Below, piece by piece: positions 55,185-64,000 of a stretch of 64,000 nt of DNA. The stretch lies in NCBI RefSeq assembly GCF_020381325.1, contig NZ_JAGSPI010000001.1, positions 248,001 to 312,000 of the forward strand. The letters are read 5' to 3'. The translations under genes were made by a program, and so were the position numbers. The DNA is from Providencia vermicola (GTDB lineage: Bacteria; Pseudomonadota; Gammaproteobacteria; Enterobacterales; Enterobacteriaceae). Within the stretch, counting starts at the first letter, position 1; each line of letters begins with the position of its first letter. Below the pieces are notes generated by a model. That model worked only from the letters and a program-made list of their open reading frames with translations. It searched no databases and had not been told where the DNA came from.

Positions 55185-56213
55185 GTGACAAAGATCAGAC
55201 AAAATAAGAAAACAACGATCTATGACCTTGCGGAACTGGCGGGGGTTTCAGCGAGTGCTGTGAGTGCTGTGCTCAATGGAAATTGGCAAAAAAGGCGTAT
55301 TAGTGCGCAATTGGCTGAAAAAGTGATGCGCATTGCGCAGGAGCAAAATTACTCAGTTAATAAACAAGCTAGCTTACTACGCAGCAATAAATCAAAAATC
55401 ATTGGTATGCTGGTACCAAAATATGATAACCGGTACTTTGGCTCTATAGTGGAACATTTTGAAGAAATGGCACGAGAAAGGGGGCTGTTTCCGATTATTA
55501 CCTGTACGCGCCGTGATCCTAAATTGGAGATAGAAGCTGCACGTACCATGTTATCTTATCAGGTGGACTGGTTGATTTCGACAGGGGCAACGAACCCAGA
55601 TAAAATCACACAAATTTGCCAATCTTCTGGCGTACCTACACTAAATTTAGATCTACCAGGCACATTAGCAGCATCAGTGATTTCAGATAATTACCTCGGC
55701 GCAAAAAAGCTCACTCAGCGTATTTTAAGTAAAAAAAACCGTAGTCAGGTATTAAATCAGCCGCTAATTTTTATTGGTGGGCGTGAACATGACCATAATA
55801 CACGTGAACGTATACGCGGATTCATTGATGCGCATAATGAAATGGGTATTGCGGTTCCAAACGAAAATATTTTAGCGTGCGGCTATGCGCCTGAAAAAGC
55901 AGAAAAAGCATTGTCCACTTTTATTAAGAAACACAGTGAAAATCTGCAAAAAATAGCCCAAGGTGGTCTATTTATTAACTCCACTATTTCATTAGAAGGG
56001 GTAATGCGTTGGTTAGGAACACAAGGATATACAGGTGAAAATCAACCTAATTTGGGGTGCTTCGACTGGGATCCATTTGTCGCGTTGCTAGGTAATGATA
56101 TTGAGATGGTAAAACAGGATGTACCCGCAATGCTCAATCATATTTTCAAATTGATTGATGATGGAAATAGTCAGGCACAATTGATTGAAGTATTACCTGT
56201 AGGTATAAGATAA
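55185..56213 (+). CDS. LacI-family regulator of the ribitol genes
   Basis: From a GTG at 55185 the 342-residue product has the LacI helix-turn-helix (TIYDLAELAGVSASAVSAVLNGNWQKRRIS, ~10-40) and an effector domain (IGMLVPKYDNRYFGSIVEHFEEMARERGLF). GGAG lies ten bases upstream of that GTG; an in-frame TTG at 55110 would add 25 residues with a Trp-rich sequence not typical of the family. It is divergent to rbtD, and the palindrome between them fits it. In Klebsiella RbtR does this job. Confidence 0.8.
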   Translation: MTKIRQNKKTTIYDLAELAGVSASAVSAVLNGNWQKRRISAQLAEKVMRIAQEQNYSVNKQASLLRSNKSKIIGMLVPKYDNRYFGSIVEHFEEMARERGLFPIITCTRRDPKLEIEAARTMLSYQVDWLISTGATNPDKITQICQSSGVPTLNLDLPGTLAASVISDNYLGAKKLTQRILSKKNRSQVLNQPLIFIGGREHDHNTRERIRGFIDAHNEMGIAVPNENILACGYAPEKAEKALSTFIKKHSENLQKIAQGGLFINSTISLEGVMRWLGTQGYTGENQPNLGCFDWDPFVALLGNDIEMVKQDVPAMLNHIFKLIDDGNSQAQLIEVLPVGIR

Positions 56214-56232
56214 AATGCAGAATATAAATTAA

Positions 56233-56261
56233 GTGTTACCTGTGCTAAAAACAGGTAACAC
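56233..56261. terminator. Hairpin between convergent genes
   Basis: GTGTTACCTGT (56233-56243) and ACAGGTAACAC (56251-56261) are 11-bp perfect arms with a 7-base loop. No T tract follows on either strand. Confidence 0.55.
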
Positions 56262-56274
56262 AAGGCTCTAAGGG

Positions 56275-57051
56275 TTATTTATTTAAAGTTTCAACTAATA
56301 ACTGATGACGTTGATTATAAAATTTAATATAGGTCATATAGCCTGCTAATATTGTCGAAAGACTCGCGGTGGCTAATAACATAAAGGTTACCATAATTTG
56401 GTATTTTACGGCTTGTAGTGGGTCGACCCCCGCAAAAATTAATCCAGACATCATTCCAGGTAGGCTAACAATACCAACAGTCTTTGCCGAATCGACCGTG
56501 GGGATTAACGAGGCGCGAATACTTTCCCGAATGATTGACGCAGAAGCTACTTTAGGGGTTGCTCCAAGACTTAACATTTCTTGAATTTGCTGCTGTTGGC
56601 TAGCAAATCGTTGCCCTAAATTATTAAAGCAGAGCCCGACGGCTATCATCGCATTTCCTGCAATCATCCCTGTAATCGGTATGACTTGCATTGGTGTAAA
56701 CGCAATGGCTTTAGTGAGAATTAAAATCAGTAGAGTGAGGAAAGTACCTGAGGTAATAGCAACAAAGGCCGTGAGATAGATTTTATCTAAATACTTACTA
56801 CGTTTTTTGGCATTCCACGCAGCATTGACACAAATAAAGAGCACCAACGCCACTGTGAGAAGTTCATGATCAACGTTGAAAATATATTTTAAAATATAAC
56901 CAGCTATCAATAATTGAACAATAGCGCGGCAAGTACTCCAAATAATATCTTTTTCCAAAGAAAGCTTTTCTTTGTGACTAATAAAAATCGCTACTAAGAC
57001 TAACATGATAGAAAAAGTGAGCGACTCATTGGAAATGGTAGGCTGATGCAC
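56275..57051 (-). CDS. fetB: Iron export ABC permease FetB
   Basis: The 258-residue, seven-helix protein matches the UPF0014/FetB family: DIIWSTCRAIVQLLIAGYILK (~37-57), VNAAWNAKKRSK, IPITGMIAGNAMIAVGLCFNNL (~124-145), EMLSLGATPKVAS and GIVSLPGMMSGLIFAGVDPLQAVKYQIMV (~194-222). FetAB exports iron and eases oxidative stress in E. coli. It follows fetA by 12 nt. Confidence 0.93.
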   Translation of the reverse strand: MHQPTISNESLTFSIMLVLVAIFISHKEKLSLEKDIIWSTCRAIVQLLIAGYILKYIFNVDHELLTVALVLFICVNAAWNAKKRSKYLDKIYLTAFVAITSGTFLTLLILILTKAIAFTPMQVIPITGMIAGNAMIAVGLCFNNLGQRFASQQQQIQEMLSLGATPKVASASIIRESIRASLIPTVDSAKTVGIVSLPGMMSGLIFAGVDPLQAVKYQIMVTFMLLATASLSTILAGYMTYIKFYNQRHQLLVETLNK

Positions 57052-57063
57052 GATGATATCCTA

Positions 57064-57714
57064 TTATTTAGCCAGATGAACGGGAAGGGTGATGACTTCA
57101 TTGGCATGGGCAATTTCATCTTGGTCGTGAGTAACCCATAAAACGCCAATACCTTTTTCTATCGCCAGTTTGTGAATTAACTCGTTCACTTTCACTTTAT
57201 TTTCTTCATCTAGGGCGCTCGTAATTTCATCTAACAATAAAATTTGGGGAAGAAACTGTAAATTTCGAATTAATGAAATGCGCTGTTTTTCGCCCCCAGA
57301 AAGCTCGTTAATTCCTTTTTCAAGGATGGTTTCAGGTAATGAAAAATACTGCAAGTCACTGATAATTTTTGTTCTATCAAAAGGTTGTTTTCTGATCTGG
57401 TAAGGGAAAACGACATTGTCATACACTGTTGCCCCGAATAATGAGGGGGTTTGGGTGCAATAAGACACTTGCTGGCGGTAGGTCTCAGGAGAGAGCGCAT
57501 TAATATCTTGCTCGTTAAAGAGGATATTTCCTTGAGTTGGGGAAATTAGGGATGCCACAATTTTTAATAAAGTGCTTTTTCCGCAACCTGATGGCCCCGT
57601 GATTAATTTAAATTCACCTGCACGTAGGTTAATCTGCACATTATCAAGAATAGTCTTTCCATCAATAGAATAGCCAATATTCTTTAGTTGCAGTAGTGAG
57701 CCGTTTTTTTCCAT
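57064..57714 (-). CDS. fetA: Iron export ABC ATPase FetA
   Basis: The 216-residue ATPase has Walker A GPSGCGKST (~39-47), the Q-loop YCTQTPSLFG, the ABC signature ELSGGEKQR (~138), Walker B ILLLDEITSALD (~158-169) and the switch His VTHD. Size and partner fit FetA (YbbL), which powers FetB. First gene of the pair. Confidence 0.93.
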   Translation of the reverse strand: MEKNGSLLQLKNIGYSIDGKTILDNVQINLRAGEFKLITGPSGCGKSTLLKIVASLISPTQGNILFNEQDINALSPETYRQQVSYCTQTPSLFGATVYDNVVFPYQIRKQPFDRTKIISDLQYFSLPETILEKGINELSGGEKQRISLIRNLQFLPQILLLDEITSALDEENKVKVNELIHKLAIEKGIGVLWVTHDQDEIAHANEVITLPVHLAK

Positions 57715-58202
57715 TTTTCCATGACCTATGTAATCAATTCACGTGATTAACGCGAATGAGAGCTATTTCTTTATTTTATCTGATATCAGCATGTTAGTTT
57801 TGTCTGATATCAATTTAGATATAACTAATAGTATGCGCTAGTTATTGTGAAATTTACACTGCATTATGTAAAGGCAGATTATTTAAGGTCAGTTTGAATA
57901 CGATCATTATGTGTATATGGTGTTATTTTAGACAATAAAAGTTATTGGATGAGTTTAAAAAAGATAACAAATAATCAAATGAAATTTTATTTTGAACATA
58001 TGCTCTTATGATTTTTATTATTACTTAAATAATGGGATGTAGCGCTTTATTTTAAATAATGGATATAGCCATAACATTTAAATAATAATATATTATCTGA
58101 ATTAAATAACGACACGTTTATAGCTCATTAGGGTTTCGAAAGAGACTCAATATCTATATTTCCCCAATCTTATATATCACGTCATGATGTTAAGGAATTA
58201 AA
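57715..58202. promoter_or_regulatory. Divergent promoter region before the SDR gene
   Basis: This 488-bp A+T-rich gap between fetA and the SDR gene has no convincing reading frame. A partial match to the TGAAC-N4-GTTCA motif of the next promoter region is at 57993-58006 (TGAAC-ATAT-GCTCT). Confidence 0.45.
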
Positions 58203-58964
58203 ATGAAAAAATTTAATGGTTTTAATACCCAATTCTCTCTTGATGGCAAAGTTGCATTGATCACAGGGGGCGCTGCGGGGATCGGTCTGGCAATCGCACA
58301 ACTCTATGTGGAAAAAGGGGCTAAGGTTGCCTTGGTGGATAAGTCAGATAAAGTCATTGATGTTGCTAGTGGAATGAAAAATACTATTGGTATTCAATGT
58401 GATATTACAGATTCAGGTTCTGTATCGCAAATGGTTGAGAAAGTGGTAAAGCACTATGGTGCATTGGATATTGCGGTTAATAGCGCGGGAATTGTTGCAT
58501 TGGCACCCGCAGAAAGCTTAAGTGAGCAGGACTGGGATTTGACCATGAATGTCAATCTTAAAGGCACTTTTCTTGTATGCCAAGCAGCAGGTAATGTCAT
58601 GATTAAACAAGGAAAAGGTAAAATAATCAATATGGCATCACAGGCTGGGGTCATTGCGTTGGATCAGCATGCAGCCTACTGTGCGAGTAAGGCTGCTATT
58701 ATTGGTTTAACCCAAGTTTTGGCATTAGAATGGAGCCCTAAAGGTATTCAAACTAATGCAATTTCACCGACTATTGTCCTAACTGAGTTGGGTAAAAAAG
58801 CGTGGGAAGGGCCTAAAGGTGATGAAATGAAAGAAAAAATTCCAGCGAGACGTTTTGCGGAACCGTCAGAAATTGCTGCCTGCGCGCTCTTTTTAGCCAG
58901 CGATGCTTCCGATATGATCACTGGGCATAATTTAGTGATTGATGGTGGGTATAGCATTCAGTAA
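58203..58964 (+). CDS. SDR polyol dehydrogenase, GolD/DthD-like
   Basis: The 253-residue protein has the Rossmann motif ALITGGAAGIGLAIAQLYVEKGA (~18-40), catalytic Ser in KIINMASQAGVIA and Tyr-Lys in AAYCASKAAIIGLTQVLALEW (~155-175), and the tail ISPTIVLTELGKKAW, GHNLVIDGGYSIQ. These blocks resemble D-arabitol/D-threitol-type dehydrogenases (GolD, DthD). It lies next to a catabolic transketolase, so a pentitol or tetritol is the likely substrate. It converges with transketolase. Confidence 0.8.
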   Translation: MKKFNGFNTQFSLDGKVALITGGAAGIGLAIAQLYVEKGAKVALVDKSDKVIDVASGMKNTIGIQCDITDSGSVSQMVEKVVKHYGALDIAVNSAGIVALAPAESLSEQDWDLTMNVNLKGTFLVCQAAGNVMIKQGKGKIINMASQAGVIALDQHAAYCASKAAIIGLTQVLALEWSPKGIQTNAISPTIVLTELGKKAWEGPKGDEMKEKIPARRFAEPSEIAACALFLASDASDMITGHNLVIDGGYSIQ

Positions 58965-59023
58965 TTAAATTTAATATGCGGAGAATATACGTTATTCGCT
59001 TATTAATAAGAGTCATTAAAAAG

Positions 59024-59051
59024 GGCCAAATAATGATTTTATTATTTGGCC
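59024..59051. terminator. Terminator between the SDR gene and transketolase
   Basis: GGCCAAATAAT (59024-59034) and ATTATTTGGCC (59041-59051) are 11-bp perfect arms with a 6-base loop between convergent genes. Confidence 0.85.
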
Positions 59052-59083
59052 TGTAATATAAATTACAAAGTAGGATAACAGAT

Positions 59084-61114
59084 TTAAATAACGTCGCGAT
59101 TGATTACAGCTTTAGGCTGTAATAATGATAAAGATTGCTGAATAAGTTTCTCCACGGTAAAACCAAAGTAATCAAATAACTGCTCAGCAGGTGCGGATTC
59201 GCCAAAACTATTCATTCCCATAACTAATCCATCAAGTCCGACATATTTTCTCCAGTAATCACTGATACTGGCTTCGATAGCAATGCGGTTGCGAACATGA
59301 TTAGGTAATACACGTTGTTGATAGTCTGTGGGCTGTTTATCAAAGGTATCTGTCGATGGCATGGAAATAACGTTCACTTTGAAGCCTTGCTCGGTGAGAT
59401 ATTGCCAAGCTTCAACTGCTAAGGTGACTTCAGAGCCCGTTGCAATAAGCAGTAGTTCAGGGGTTTGGCAATTACTGCGTAATATATAACCTCCACGTTG
59501 AATAAGGGCTAATTGCTGGGGAGTGCGGGAATGTTGTTGTAAATTTTGCCGTGACAGGATCAAAGCCGTGGGTGTTTGTTGGTTAGTGATGGCTTGTTGC
59601 CAAGCAACCGCTGTTTCCACTTGGCAACAAGGGCGCCAAACAGATAAATTCGGGGTTGCCCGTAAAGAGGCGAGTTGCTCTACTGGCTGATGTGTTGGCC
59701 CATCTTCCCCTAGTCCAATAGAATCATGTGTATAAACAAGCACTTGTGGTATTTTCATCAATGCTGCCATTCGCACCGCATTTTGTGCGTATTCGCAGAA
59801 CATTAAAAATGTGGCGGTATAAGGGCGAAAACCACCGTGTAATGCGATGCCGTTAGCAATGGCAGTCATGCCAAATTCCCGGACGCCATAATGAATATAG
59901 TTACCCGCAGGTTGCTCATTAATCGGCACTGATCCAGACCAATAGGTTAGATTGCTGGGCGCTAAATCTGCGGATCCCCCGATTAATGCAGGTAAAATAG
60001 GACCAATAATATTGAGGGTATTTTGCGATGCTTTACGAGTGGCGATTGTTTCCGGGTTATCATTCAATTTTTGAATGTAATCCGCCATGGCAGAAGTGAA
60101 CTCGTGTGGCGTTTGGTTGGATAAGCGTTCAATAAGTTGCTCAGCAAGTTCTGGATATTGCTTTGCATACTCTCTAATCGCTTGCTCCCACTGTAATTGT
60201 TGCTCTGACCCCCGCTCTATGGCATTCCATGACTGATAAATTTCGCTAGGAATTTCAAAGGGTGGATATTCCCATCCAAGTTGTTGACGTGTGAGGGCAA
60301 TTTCTTCCGTACCAAGCGGTGCGCCGTGTGAATTTGCGGTTCCTGCTTTATTTGGTGAACCATAACCGATGGTCGTGCGGCAAATGATTAACGTCGGCTT
60401 ATCTGTTTGTTGGCGAGCTTGCTCAATAGCCGCTTTGATAGCAGGCCTTGAATGGCCATCTATTCGGCGAATAACATGCCAGCCATAAGCTTCAAAACGT
60501 TCAGCGGTGTTGTCCGTAAACCAACCTTTGGTATCTCCATCAATGGAGATTTGGTTATCATCATAAAAAGCGATGAGTTTATTCAGTTTCAAGGTGCCAG
60601 CAAGAGAGCACACTTCGTGGGAGATCCCCTCCATTAAACAGCCATCACCTAAAAAAACATAAGTAAAGTGGTCAACAACAGGGAAACCTGATCGGTTAAA
60701 TGTCGCACTGAGCGTTTTTTCTGCAATGGCCATTCCAACCGCGTTGGCAATACCTTGCCCGAGTGGCCCTGTCGTCGTTTCAACTCCAGGGGTATAGCCG
60801 AGTTCAGGGTGACCAGGGGTTTTTGAGTGCAACTGTCTAAATTGTTTTAAGTCTTCAATAGAAACATCGTAGCCTGTTAAATGTAAAAGGCTATATAGCA
60901 GCATCGAAGCATGCCCATTTGATAGGACAAAACGGTCACGGTTTGGCCAGGCTGGGTCGGCAGGATTATGCTGTAAGTAGTCTCGCCAGAGCACTTCGGC
61001 GATATCTGCCATTCCCATCGGTGCACCAGGATGGCCTGAGTTGGCCTTTTGCACCGCATCAATGGAAAGAAAGCGGATAGCATTTGCTAACGGATTTTGT
61101 ATCTGTGTGTACAT
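59084..61114 (-). CDS. Transketolase (extra, catabolic copy)
   Basis: The 676-residue enzyme moves two-carbon units between sugar phosphates using thiamine diphosphate. Motifs: [32 protein letters not shown] (residues ~12-43), [19 protein letters not shown], and the ThDP motif [13 protein letters not shown] (~157-169), and the Pyr-domain [30 protein letters not shown] plus [22 protein letters not shown] (~465). It is shorter in divergent loops than housekeeping TktA and sits with polyol genes, following rpiB by 32 nt, which points to a pathway-specific copy. Confidence 0.93.
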   Translation of the reverse strand: MYTQIQNPLANAIRFLSIDAVQKANSGHPGAPMGMADIAEVLWRDYLQHNPADPAWPNRDRFVLSNGHASMLLYSLLHLTGYDVSIEDLKQFRQLHSKTPGHPELGYTPGVETTTGPLGQGIANAVGMAIAEKTLSATFNRSGFPVVDHFTYVFLGDGCLMEGISHEVCSLAGTLKLNKLIAFYDDNQISIDGDTKGWFTDNTAERFEAYGWHVIRRIDGHSRPAIKAAIEQARQQTDKPTLIICRTTIGYGSPNKAGTANSHGAPLGTEEIALTRQQLGWEYPPFEIPSEIYQSWNAIERGSEQQLQWEQAIREYAKQYPELAEQLIERLSNQTPHEFTSAMADYIQKLNDNPETIATRKASQNTLNIIGPILPALIGGSADLAPSNLTYWSGSVPINEQPAGNYIHYGVREFGMTAIANGIALHGGFRPYTATFLMFCEYAQNAVRMAALMKIPQVLVYTHDSIGLGEDGPTHQPVEQLASLRATPNLSVWRPCCQVETAVAWQQAITNQQTPTALILSRQNLQQHSRTPQQLALIQRGGYILRSNCQTPELLLIATGSEVTLAVEAWQYLTEQGFKVNVISMPSTDTFDKQPTDYQQRVLPNHVRNRIAIEASISDYWRKYVGLDGLVMGMNSFGESAPAEQLFDYFGFTVEKLIQQSLSLLQPKAVINRDVI

Positions 61115-61146
61115 GAAAACACTCCTGAAAAGCTGTCTACGTGAAA

Positions 61147-61599
61147 CTAACGTTCCCCATTTTCATATTCACTGATGCGAGCCACTTTTGGGGCTGAGCG
61201 ACCACCTTCATAATGGGAAGCTAACCAAGTATCTACGATAGTTTTTGCGAGTTCAGGGCCAATGACACGAGCACCAAAGGTAATAATTTGCGCATCGTTA
61301 CTTTTTTGGGCACGTTCTGCGGAGTAGGTATCGTGGCAAAGTGCGGCTCGAATACCTGTAACTTTGTTGGCAACAATAGACATTCCAATCCCTGTCCCAC
61401 AAATGAGTATCCCACGCTGATGTTTTCCTTGGGCAATAGCCGTTGCAACGGCATGGGCAACATCTGGGTACATTTCATCCTTAACCCCTGTATTTAAACA
61501 ATAATCGGTGACTTGAATATTCAGCGCTGCGAGGTGTTGTTTGATCAAATCTTTCATTTCAAATGCGGCGTCGTCTGCACCAATGGCGATAGATAGCAT
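61147..61599 (-). CDS. rpiB: RpiB/LacAB-type sugar-phosphate isomerase
   Basis: The 150-residue protein starts [22 protein letters not shown] and carries the active-site loop [27 protein letters not shown] (catalytic Cys67) and [23 protein letters not shown]. It isomerises ribose 5-phosphate to ribulose 5-phosphate, or in tetritol pathways erythrulose 4-phosphate to erythrose 4-phosphate (EryI type). I choose the ATG at 61599, which gives the RpiB start and has AAGGAT seven bases upstream; a further open frame upstream is ignored. Confidence 0.88.
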   Translation of the reverse strand: MLSIAIGADDAAFEMKDLIKQHLAALNIQVTDYCLNTGVKDEMYPDVAHAVATAIAQGKHQRGILICGTGIGMSIVANKVTGIRAALCHDTYSAERAQKSNDAQIITFGARVIGPELAKTIVDTWLASHYEGGRSAPKVARISEYENGER

Positions 61600-61922
61600 G
61601 ATTGAGATCCTTATGGTTGAACAAAAGTTCATTTGCAATTCAAATGTACTGTTTAGAAAATAGGATCTTATGAACAAATAATCAATAGGTGAACATATGT
61701 TTTTAATTTGAATAAGCTGTATTTTGTGATCTACGGCCTTAAATTCACTTTTTTTTGCTAAAAAAGCTCAATGTCATCATTTTACGTCGATTTTATAGGA
61801 ATATTTGCTCTGAATCACACTTTGAGAATCTGGTGATGTGCATCAATGATTAAAAGAAGGTATGGTTAATTTGTATCTTCATTGAACTTATGTTCATTTA
61901 ACAAACCGCCGAGGGTAAAACT
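61600..61922. promoter_or_regulatory. Divergent promoter with two TGAAC-N4-GTTCA operators
   Basis: Perfect inverted repeats of the same form lie at each end of this 323-bp region: TGAAC-AAAA-GTTCA at 61618-61631 (19 bp before rpiB) and TGAAC-TTAT-GTTCA at 61883-61896 (27 bp before the dehydrogenase). A third, degenerate copy TGAAC-ATAT-GTTTT lies at 61690-61703. Another palindrome, CATTTG-CAATT-CAAATG, is at 61630-61646. One regulator likely serves both gene sets; it is not encoded in the window unless it is one of the LacI proteins. Confidence 0.6.
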
Positions 61923-63035
61923 ATGTGTGAACACTGTGATCCAAAAGCCACAATGAGCGAAGGCATTCCAGAAAAAATGAAAGCGGTAGTGGCTTATGCA
62001 CCGAAAGATTACCGTTTAGAAACTGTCGATGTTCCAAAAATTGGTGAAGAAGAAATATTAGTTCGTGTTGAAGCTTGCGGGATTTGTGCTGGTGATGTGA
62101 AAGCGTTTGAAGGCGCTCCAAGCTTTTGGGGAGATGCTGAGCAACCTGCCTATATTAAAGCGCCGATGATCCCAGGGCACGAATTTATTGGCCACGTTGT
62201 TGGCTTTGGCTCAAAAGTAGAAGGTTTTGCATTAGGTGACCGCGTAATTTCCGAGCAAATAGTCCCTTGCTGGGAATGCCGTTTCTGTAAACGTGGTGAA
62301 TATTGGATGTGTGAAAAACACGACCTATATGGTTTCCAGAATAATGTTAATGGCGGTATGGCTCAGTATATGAAATTTACTAAAGAAGCCATCAACTACC
62401 ATGTGCCTGTGGATATGCCGATTGAAGATGCAATTTTGATTGAGCCTTATGCCTGTTCATTGCATGCCGTACAACGCGCGAATGTGAAACTGGGTGATGT
62501 TGTAGTGCTTTCGGGCGCAGGAACGCTTGGTTTAGGCATGATTGGTGCAATCAAAAAATCGGGTGCGGGCAAATTAGTGGTACTGGATTTATTCGATAAG
62601 CGATTAGAACTCGCTAAAGAGTTTGGTGCAGATATAGTTCTGAACCCTAAACGTGATGATGTGGACAAAATCATCAAAGGGATGACGGAAGGGTATGGTT
62701 GCGACATTTACATTGAAGCCACAGGCGCACCAAAATCCGTTGAACAAGGGCTAAAAATGATCCGCAAACTCGGTACATTCGTTGAGTTCTCTGTCTTTAA
62801 AGACCCAGTTACCGTTGACTGGAGCATCATTAGTGACCGTAAGGAGCTGGATTTATTAGGTTCTCACTTAGGTCCATATTGCTACCCACTCGTCATAGAA
62901 GGTATCGGCAATGGTGATTTCCCGACAAAAGGTGTGGTAACGGATATTTTACCGTTAGATAAATTTGCGGAAGGTTTTTCCATGATGGCGAAGGGCGACC
63001 CGCATATCAAGGTGGTCTTAGACCCGAACCTGTAA
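61923..63035 (+). CDS. Zinc-dependent erythritol/L-threitol-type dehydrogenase
   Basis: The 370-residue medium-chain dehydrogenase has catalytic zinc ligands in VEACGICAGDVKAFEG (~49-64) and PGHEFIGHVVG (~84), the structural-zinc run PCWECRFCKRGEYWMC (four cysteines, ~111-126), and the Rossmann VVLSGAGTLGLGMIGAIKKSGAG (~195-217). Blocks such as APSFWGDAEQPA, KHDLYGFQNNV and VDWSIISDRKELDLLGSHLGPYCYP are the pattern I know from the erythritol/L-threitol dehydrogenase EltD. It oxidises a sugar alcohol to a ketose. It is followed by an MFS transporter gene. Confidence 0.8.
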   Translation: MCEHCDPKATMSEGIPEKMKAVVAYAPKDYRLETVDVPKIGEEEILVRVEACGICAGDVKAFEGAPSFWGDAEQPAYIKAPMIPGHEFIGHVVGFGSKVEGFALGDRVISEQIVPCWECRFCKRGEYWMCEKHDLYGFQNNVNGGMAQYMKFTKEAINYHVPVDMPIEDAILIEPYACSLHAVQRANVKLGDVVVLSGAGTLGLGMIGAIKKSGAGKLVVLDLFDKRLELAKEFGADIVLNPKRDDVDKIIKGMTEGYGCDIYIEATGAPKSVEQGLKMIRKLGTFVEFSVFKDPVTVDWSIISDRKELDLLGSHLGPYCYPLVIEGIGNGDFPTKGVVTDILPLDKFAEGFSMMAKGDPHIKVVLDPNL

Positions 63036-63081
63036 TGCTGTCGTGGGTTCACAAGCAAATAAAACAATAATGAGAAAAATT

Positions 63082-63126
63082 GGACCTGAATAAATGTCAC
63101 CCTACCAAGGCTTGTTATTCAGGTCC
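63082..63126. other. 12-bp inverted repeat between dehydrogenase and transporter genes
   Basis: GGACCTGAATAA (63082-63093) and TTATTCAGGTCC (63115-63126) are perfect arms with a 21-base loop in the 123-bp gap between two co-directional genes. There is no T tract, so it may be a stabilising or partly terminating RNA stem. Confidence 0.6.
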
Positions 63127-63158
63127 TAACCCAGCGAACACGCACTGAGGTTAACAAT

Positions 63159-64000
63159 ATGATAATCAATAAACTGTCTAAAGTAACGGGGTTTTCGCCA
63201 AAGTTGCTCCTTGGCTATTTTGGTGTTCTTATCTTCATGATGGGGGAAGGGCTCGAACAAGGGTGGCTTTCACCTTTTATCATTAGCCGCGGAATGAGTA
63301 TTGAACAATCTTCATTACTGTTCAGCGTATATGGTTTTTTTGCTGCGGTTGCGGCATGGTTGTCTGGCGTTTTAGCAGAAATTTATACTGCTCGCCGAGT
63401 GATGATTTTCGGGTTTGTGATGTTTGTGATTGGTTCTGTCATTTTCTTATCGATTGGCCTGCCAAGTAACAGTTTATCTATCATGATCCCAACCTATGCA
63501 TTACGTGGATTCGGTTACCCAATGTTTGCATACGGTTTCTTAGTTTGGGTGGCATATGAAGCACCCATTAAAAAATTGGGTTCCGCCGTGGGAATCTTCT
63601 GGTTCGTCTACAGTGGCGGGTTAGGTGTCTTGGGTGTGATGTATTCAAGTTATGCCTTACCGATTTTAGGTGAAATGGCAACGTTATGGAGCGGACTGAT
63701 TTTTGTCACTATCGGGGCATTTATCGCGATTGCCCTTAACCGAAACCATGAGGGAGGCGAACAACCAAAACAAAAAGTGTCGCTTAACTATGTGTTTAAA
63801 GGGATCACCATTGCATTTGAAAACCCTAAAATTGGCTTAGGGGGAATTGTTAGAACTATAAATACATCAGCGGCTTACGGTTTTGTGATCTTCATGCCAA
63901 TGTTTCTTGCTGATTTTGGCTTTTCCCGTACAGAATGGTTACATATCTATGCCGCACTGTGGACTGTGAATATTGCCTTCAACCTCATTTTCGGTGTCGT
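63159..64000 (+). CDS. MFS polyol transporter, RbtT/DalT-like (3' end outside window)
   Basis: The frame opens at the ATG at 63159 (GAGG eight bases upstream) and stays open to the right edge, giving the first 280 residues. Hydrophobic segments and the MFS loop SGVLAEIYTARRVMIFGFVMF (~75-95) are clear, and blocks such as YALRGFGYPMFAYGFLVW, VYSGGLGVLGVM, GEMATLWSG, VRTINTSAAYGF and FGFSRTEWLHI follow the pattern of Klebsiella ribitol/D-arabitol transporters. It probably imports the polyol used by this locus. The C-terminal half is not seen. Confidence 0.85.
   Translation, partial: MIINKLSKVTGFSPKLLLGYFGVLIFMMGEGLEQGWLSPFIISRGMSIEQSSLLFSVYGFFAAVAAWLSGVLAEIYTARRVMIFGFVMFVIGSVIFLSIGLPSNSLSIMIPTYALRGFGYPMFAYGFLVWVAYEAPIKKLGSAVGIFWFVYSGGLGVLGVMYSSYALPILGEMATLWSGLIFVTIGAFIAIALNRNHEGGEQPKQKVSLNYVFKGITIAFENPKIGLGGIVRTINTSAAYGFVIFMPMFLADFGFSRTEWLHIYAALWTVNIAFNLIFGV

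Noticed and set aside
61730-61835. CRP site before the dehydrogenase (TGTGA and TCACA halves)
   Set aside because: The half-sites at 61735 and 61815 are not at the required 6-bp spacing; only isolated halves are seen.

Overview
The window looks like chromosomal DNA of a Morganellaceae gammaproteobacterium, most likely Providencia. Base composition is A+T-rich (judged by eye). Proteins match Escherichia coli relatives closely (UvrC, PgsA, DtpA, PsiE, YfaY, citrate lyase subunits), and the uvrY-uvrC-pgsA-tRNA(Gly-Cys-Leu) block is in the enterobacterial order. Citrate fermentation, ribitol and probable tetritol genes together fit the phenotype known for P. rettgeri; that species guess is inference. 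I see no insertion sequence, prophage or CRISPR array.

Region by region. 1-600: end of a P-loop kinase-like gene. 0.6-11.6 kb: a citrate module. citCDEFXG runs leftwards and is followed, where E. coli has citT, by a YbhI-type transporter and a YbhH/PrpF-type isomerase; citAB (two-component system) is divergent. 11.7-18.1 kb: a tryptophan 2,3-dioxygenase-like protein, an exported Sel1-repeat protein, a candidate small RNA, the peptide transporter DtpA, a GlpX-type phosphatase and an AEC transporter. 18.6-24.6 kb: the DUF2339/DUF3999 envelope pair, a small exported protein, a GFA-family protein and PsiE. 24.8-28.6 kb: a UvrY-like regulator with a degenerate receiver, uvrC, pgsA and four tRNA genes. 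28.7-38.2 kb: mixed small lipoproteins, FabV, a CinA-like protein, a nucleotidyltransferase, a universal stress protein, a ParD-like/Map pair and an AhpD-like protein. 38.4-46.2 kb: a MocR regulator; a dicarboxylate/amino-acid symporter, HypT-like LysR regulator and aspartate-racemase-family enzyme that share an operator-like palindrome; an SPFH protein; DUF523 and DUF4239-like proteins. 46.3-50.7 kb: a complete Ula-type PTS with its own LacI regulator, and a secreted endonuclease/exonuclease/phosphatase-family protein. 52.5-64 kb: a polyol region with ribitol dehydrogenase, a pentulose kinase, a LacI regulator, the iron exporter FetAB, a GolD/DthD-like SDR, transketolase, an RpiB-like isomerase, an erythritol/L-threitol dehydrogenase-like enzyme and an MFS polyol transporter cut by the window end.

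How parts fit. CitAB probably senses citrate and switches on the divergent lyase operon, whose products split citrate to acetate and oxaloacetate. In the polyol region, dehydrogenases make ketoses, a kinase phosphorylates them, and the RpiB-like isomerase and transketolase pass the sugar phosphates to the pentose phosphate pathway. Three operator systems can be read from the DNA: TATGC-N7-GCATA at the symporter and racemase promoters, TGAAC-N4-GTTCA at both ends of the rpiB/dehydrogenase divergent promoter, and LacI-type palindromes at the PTS and ribitol loci.
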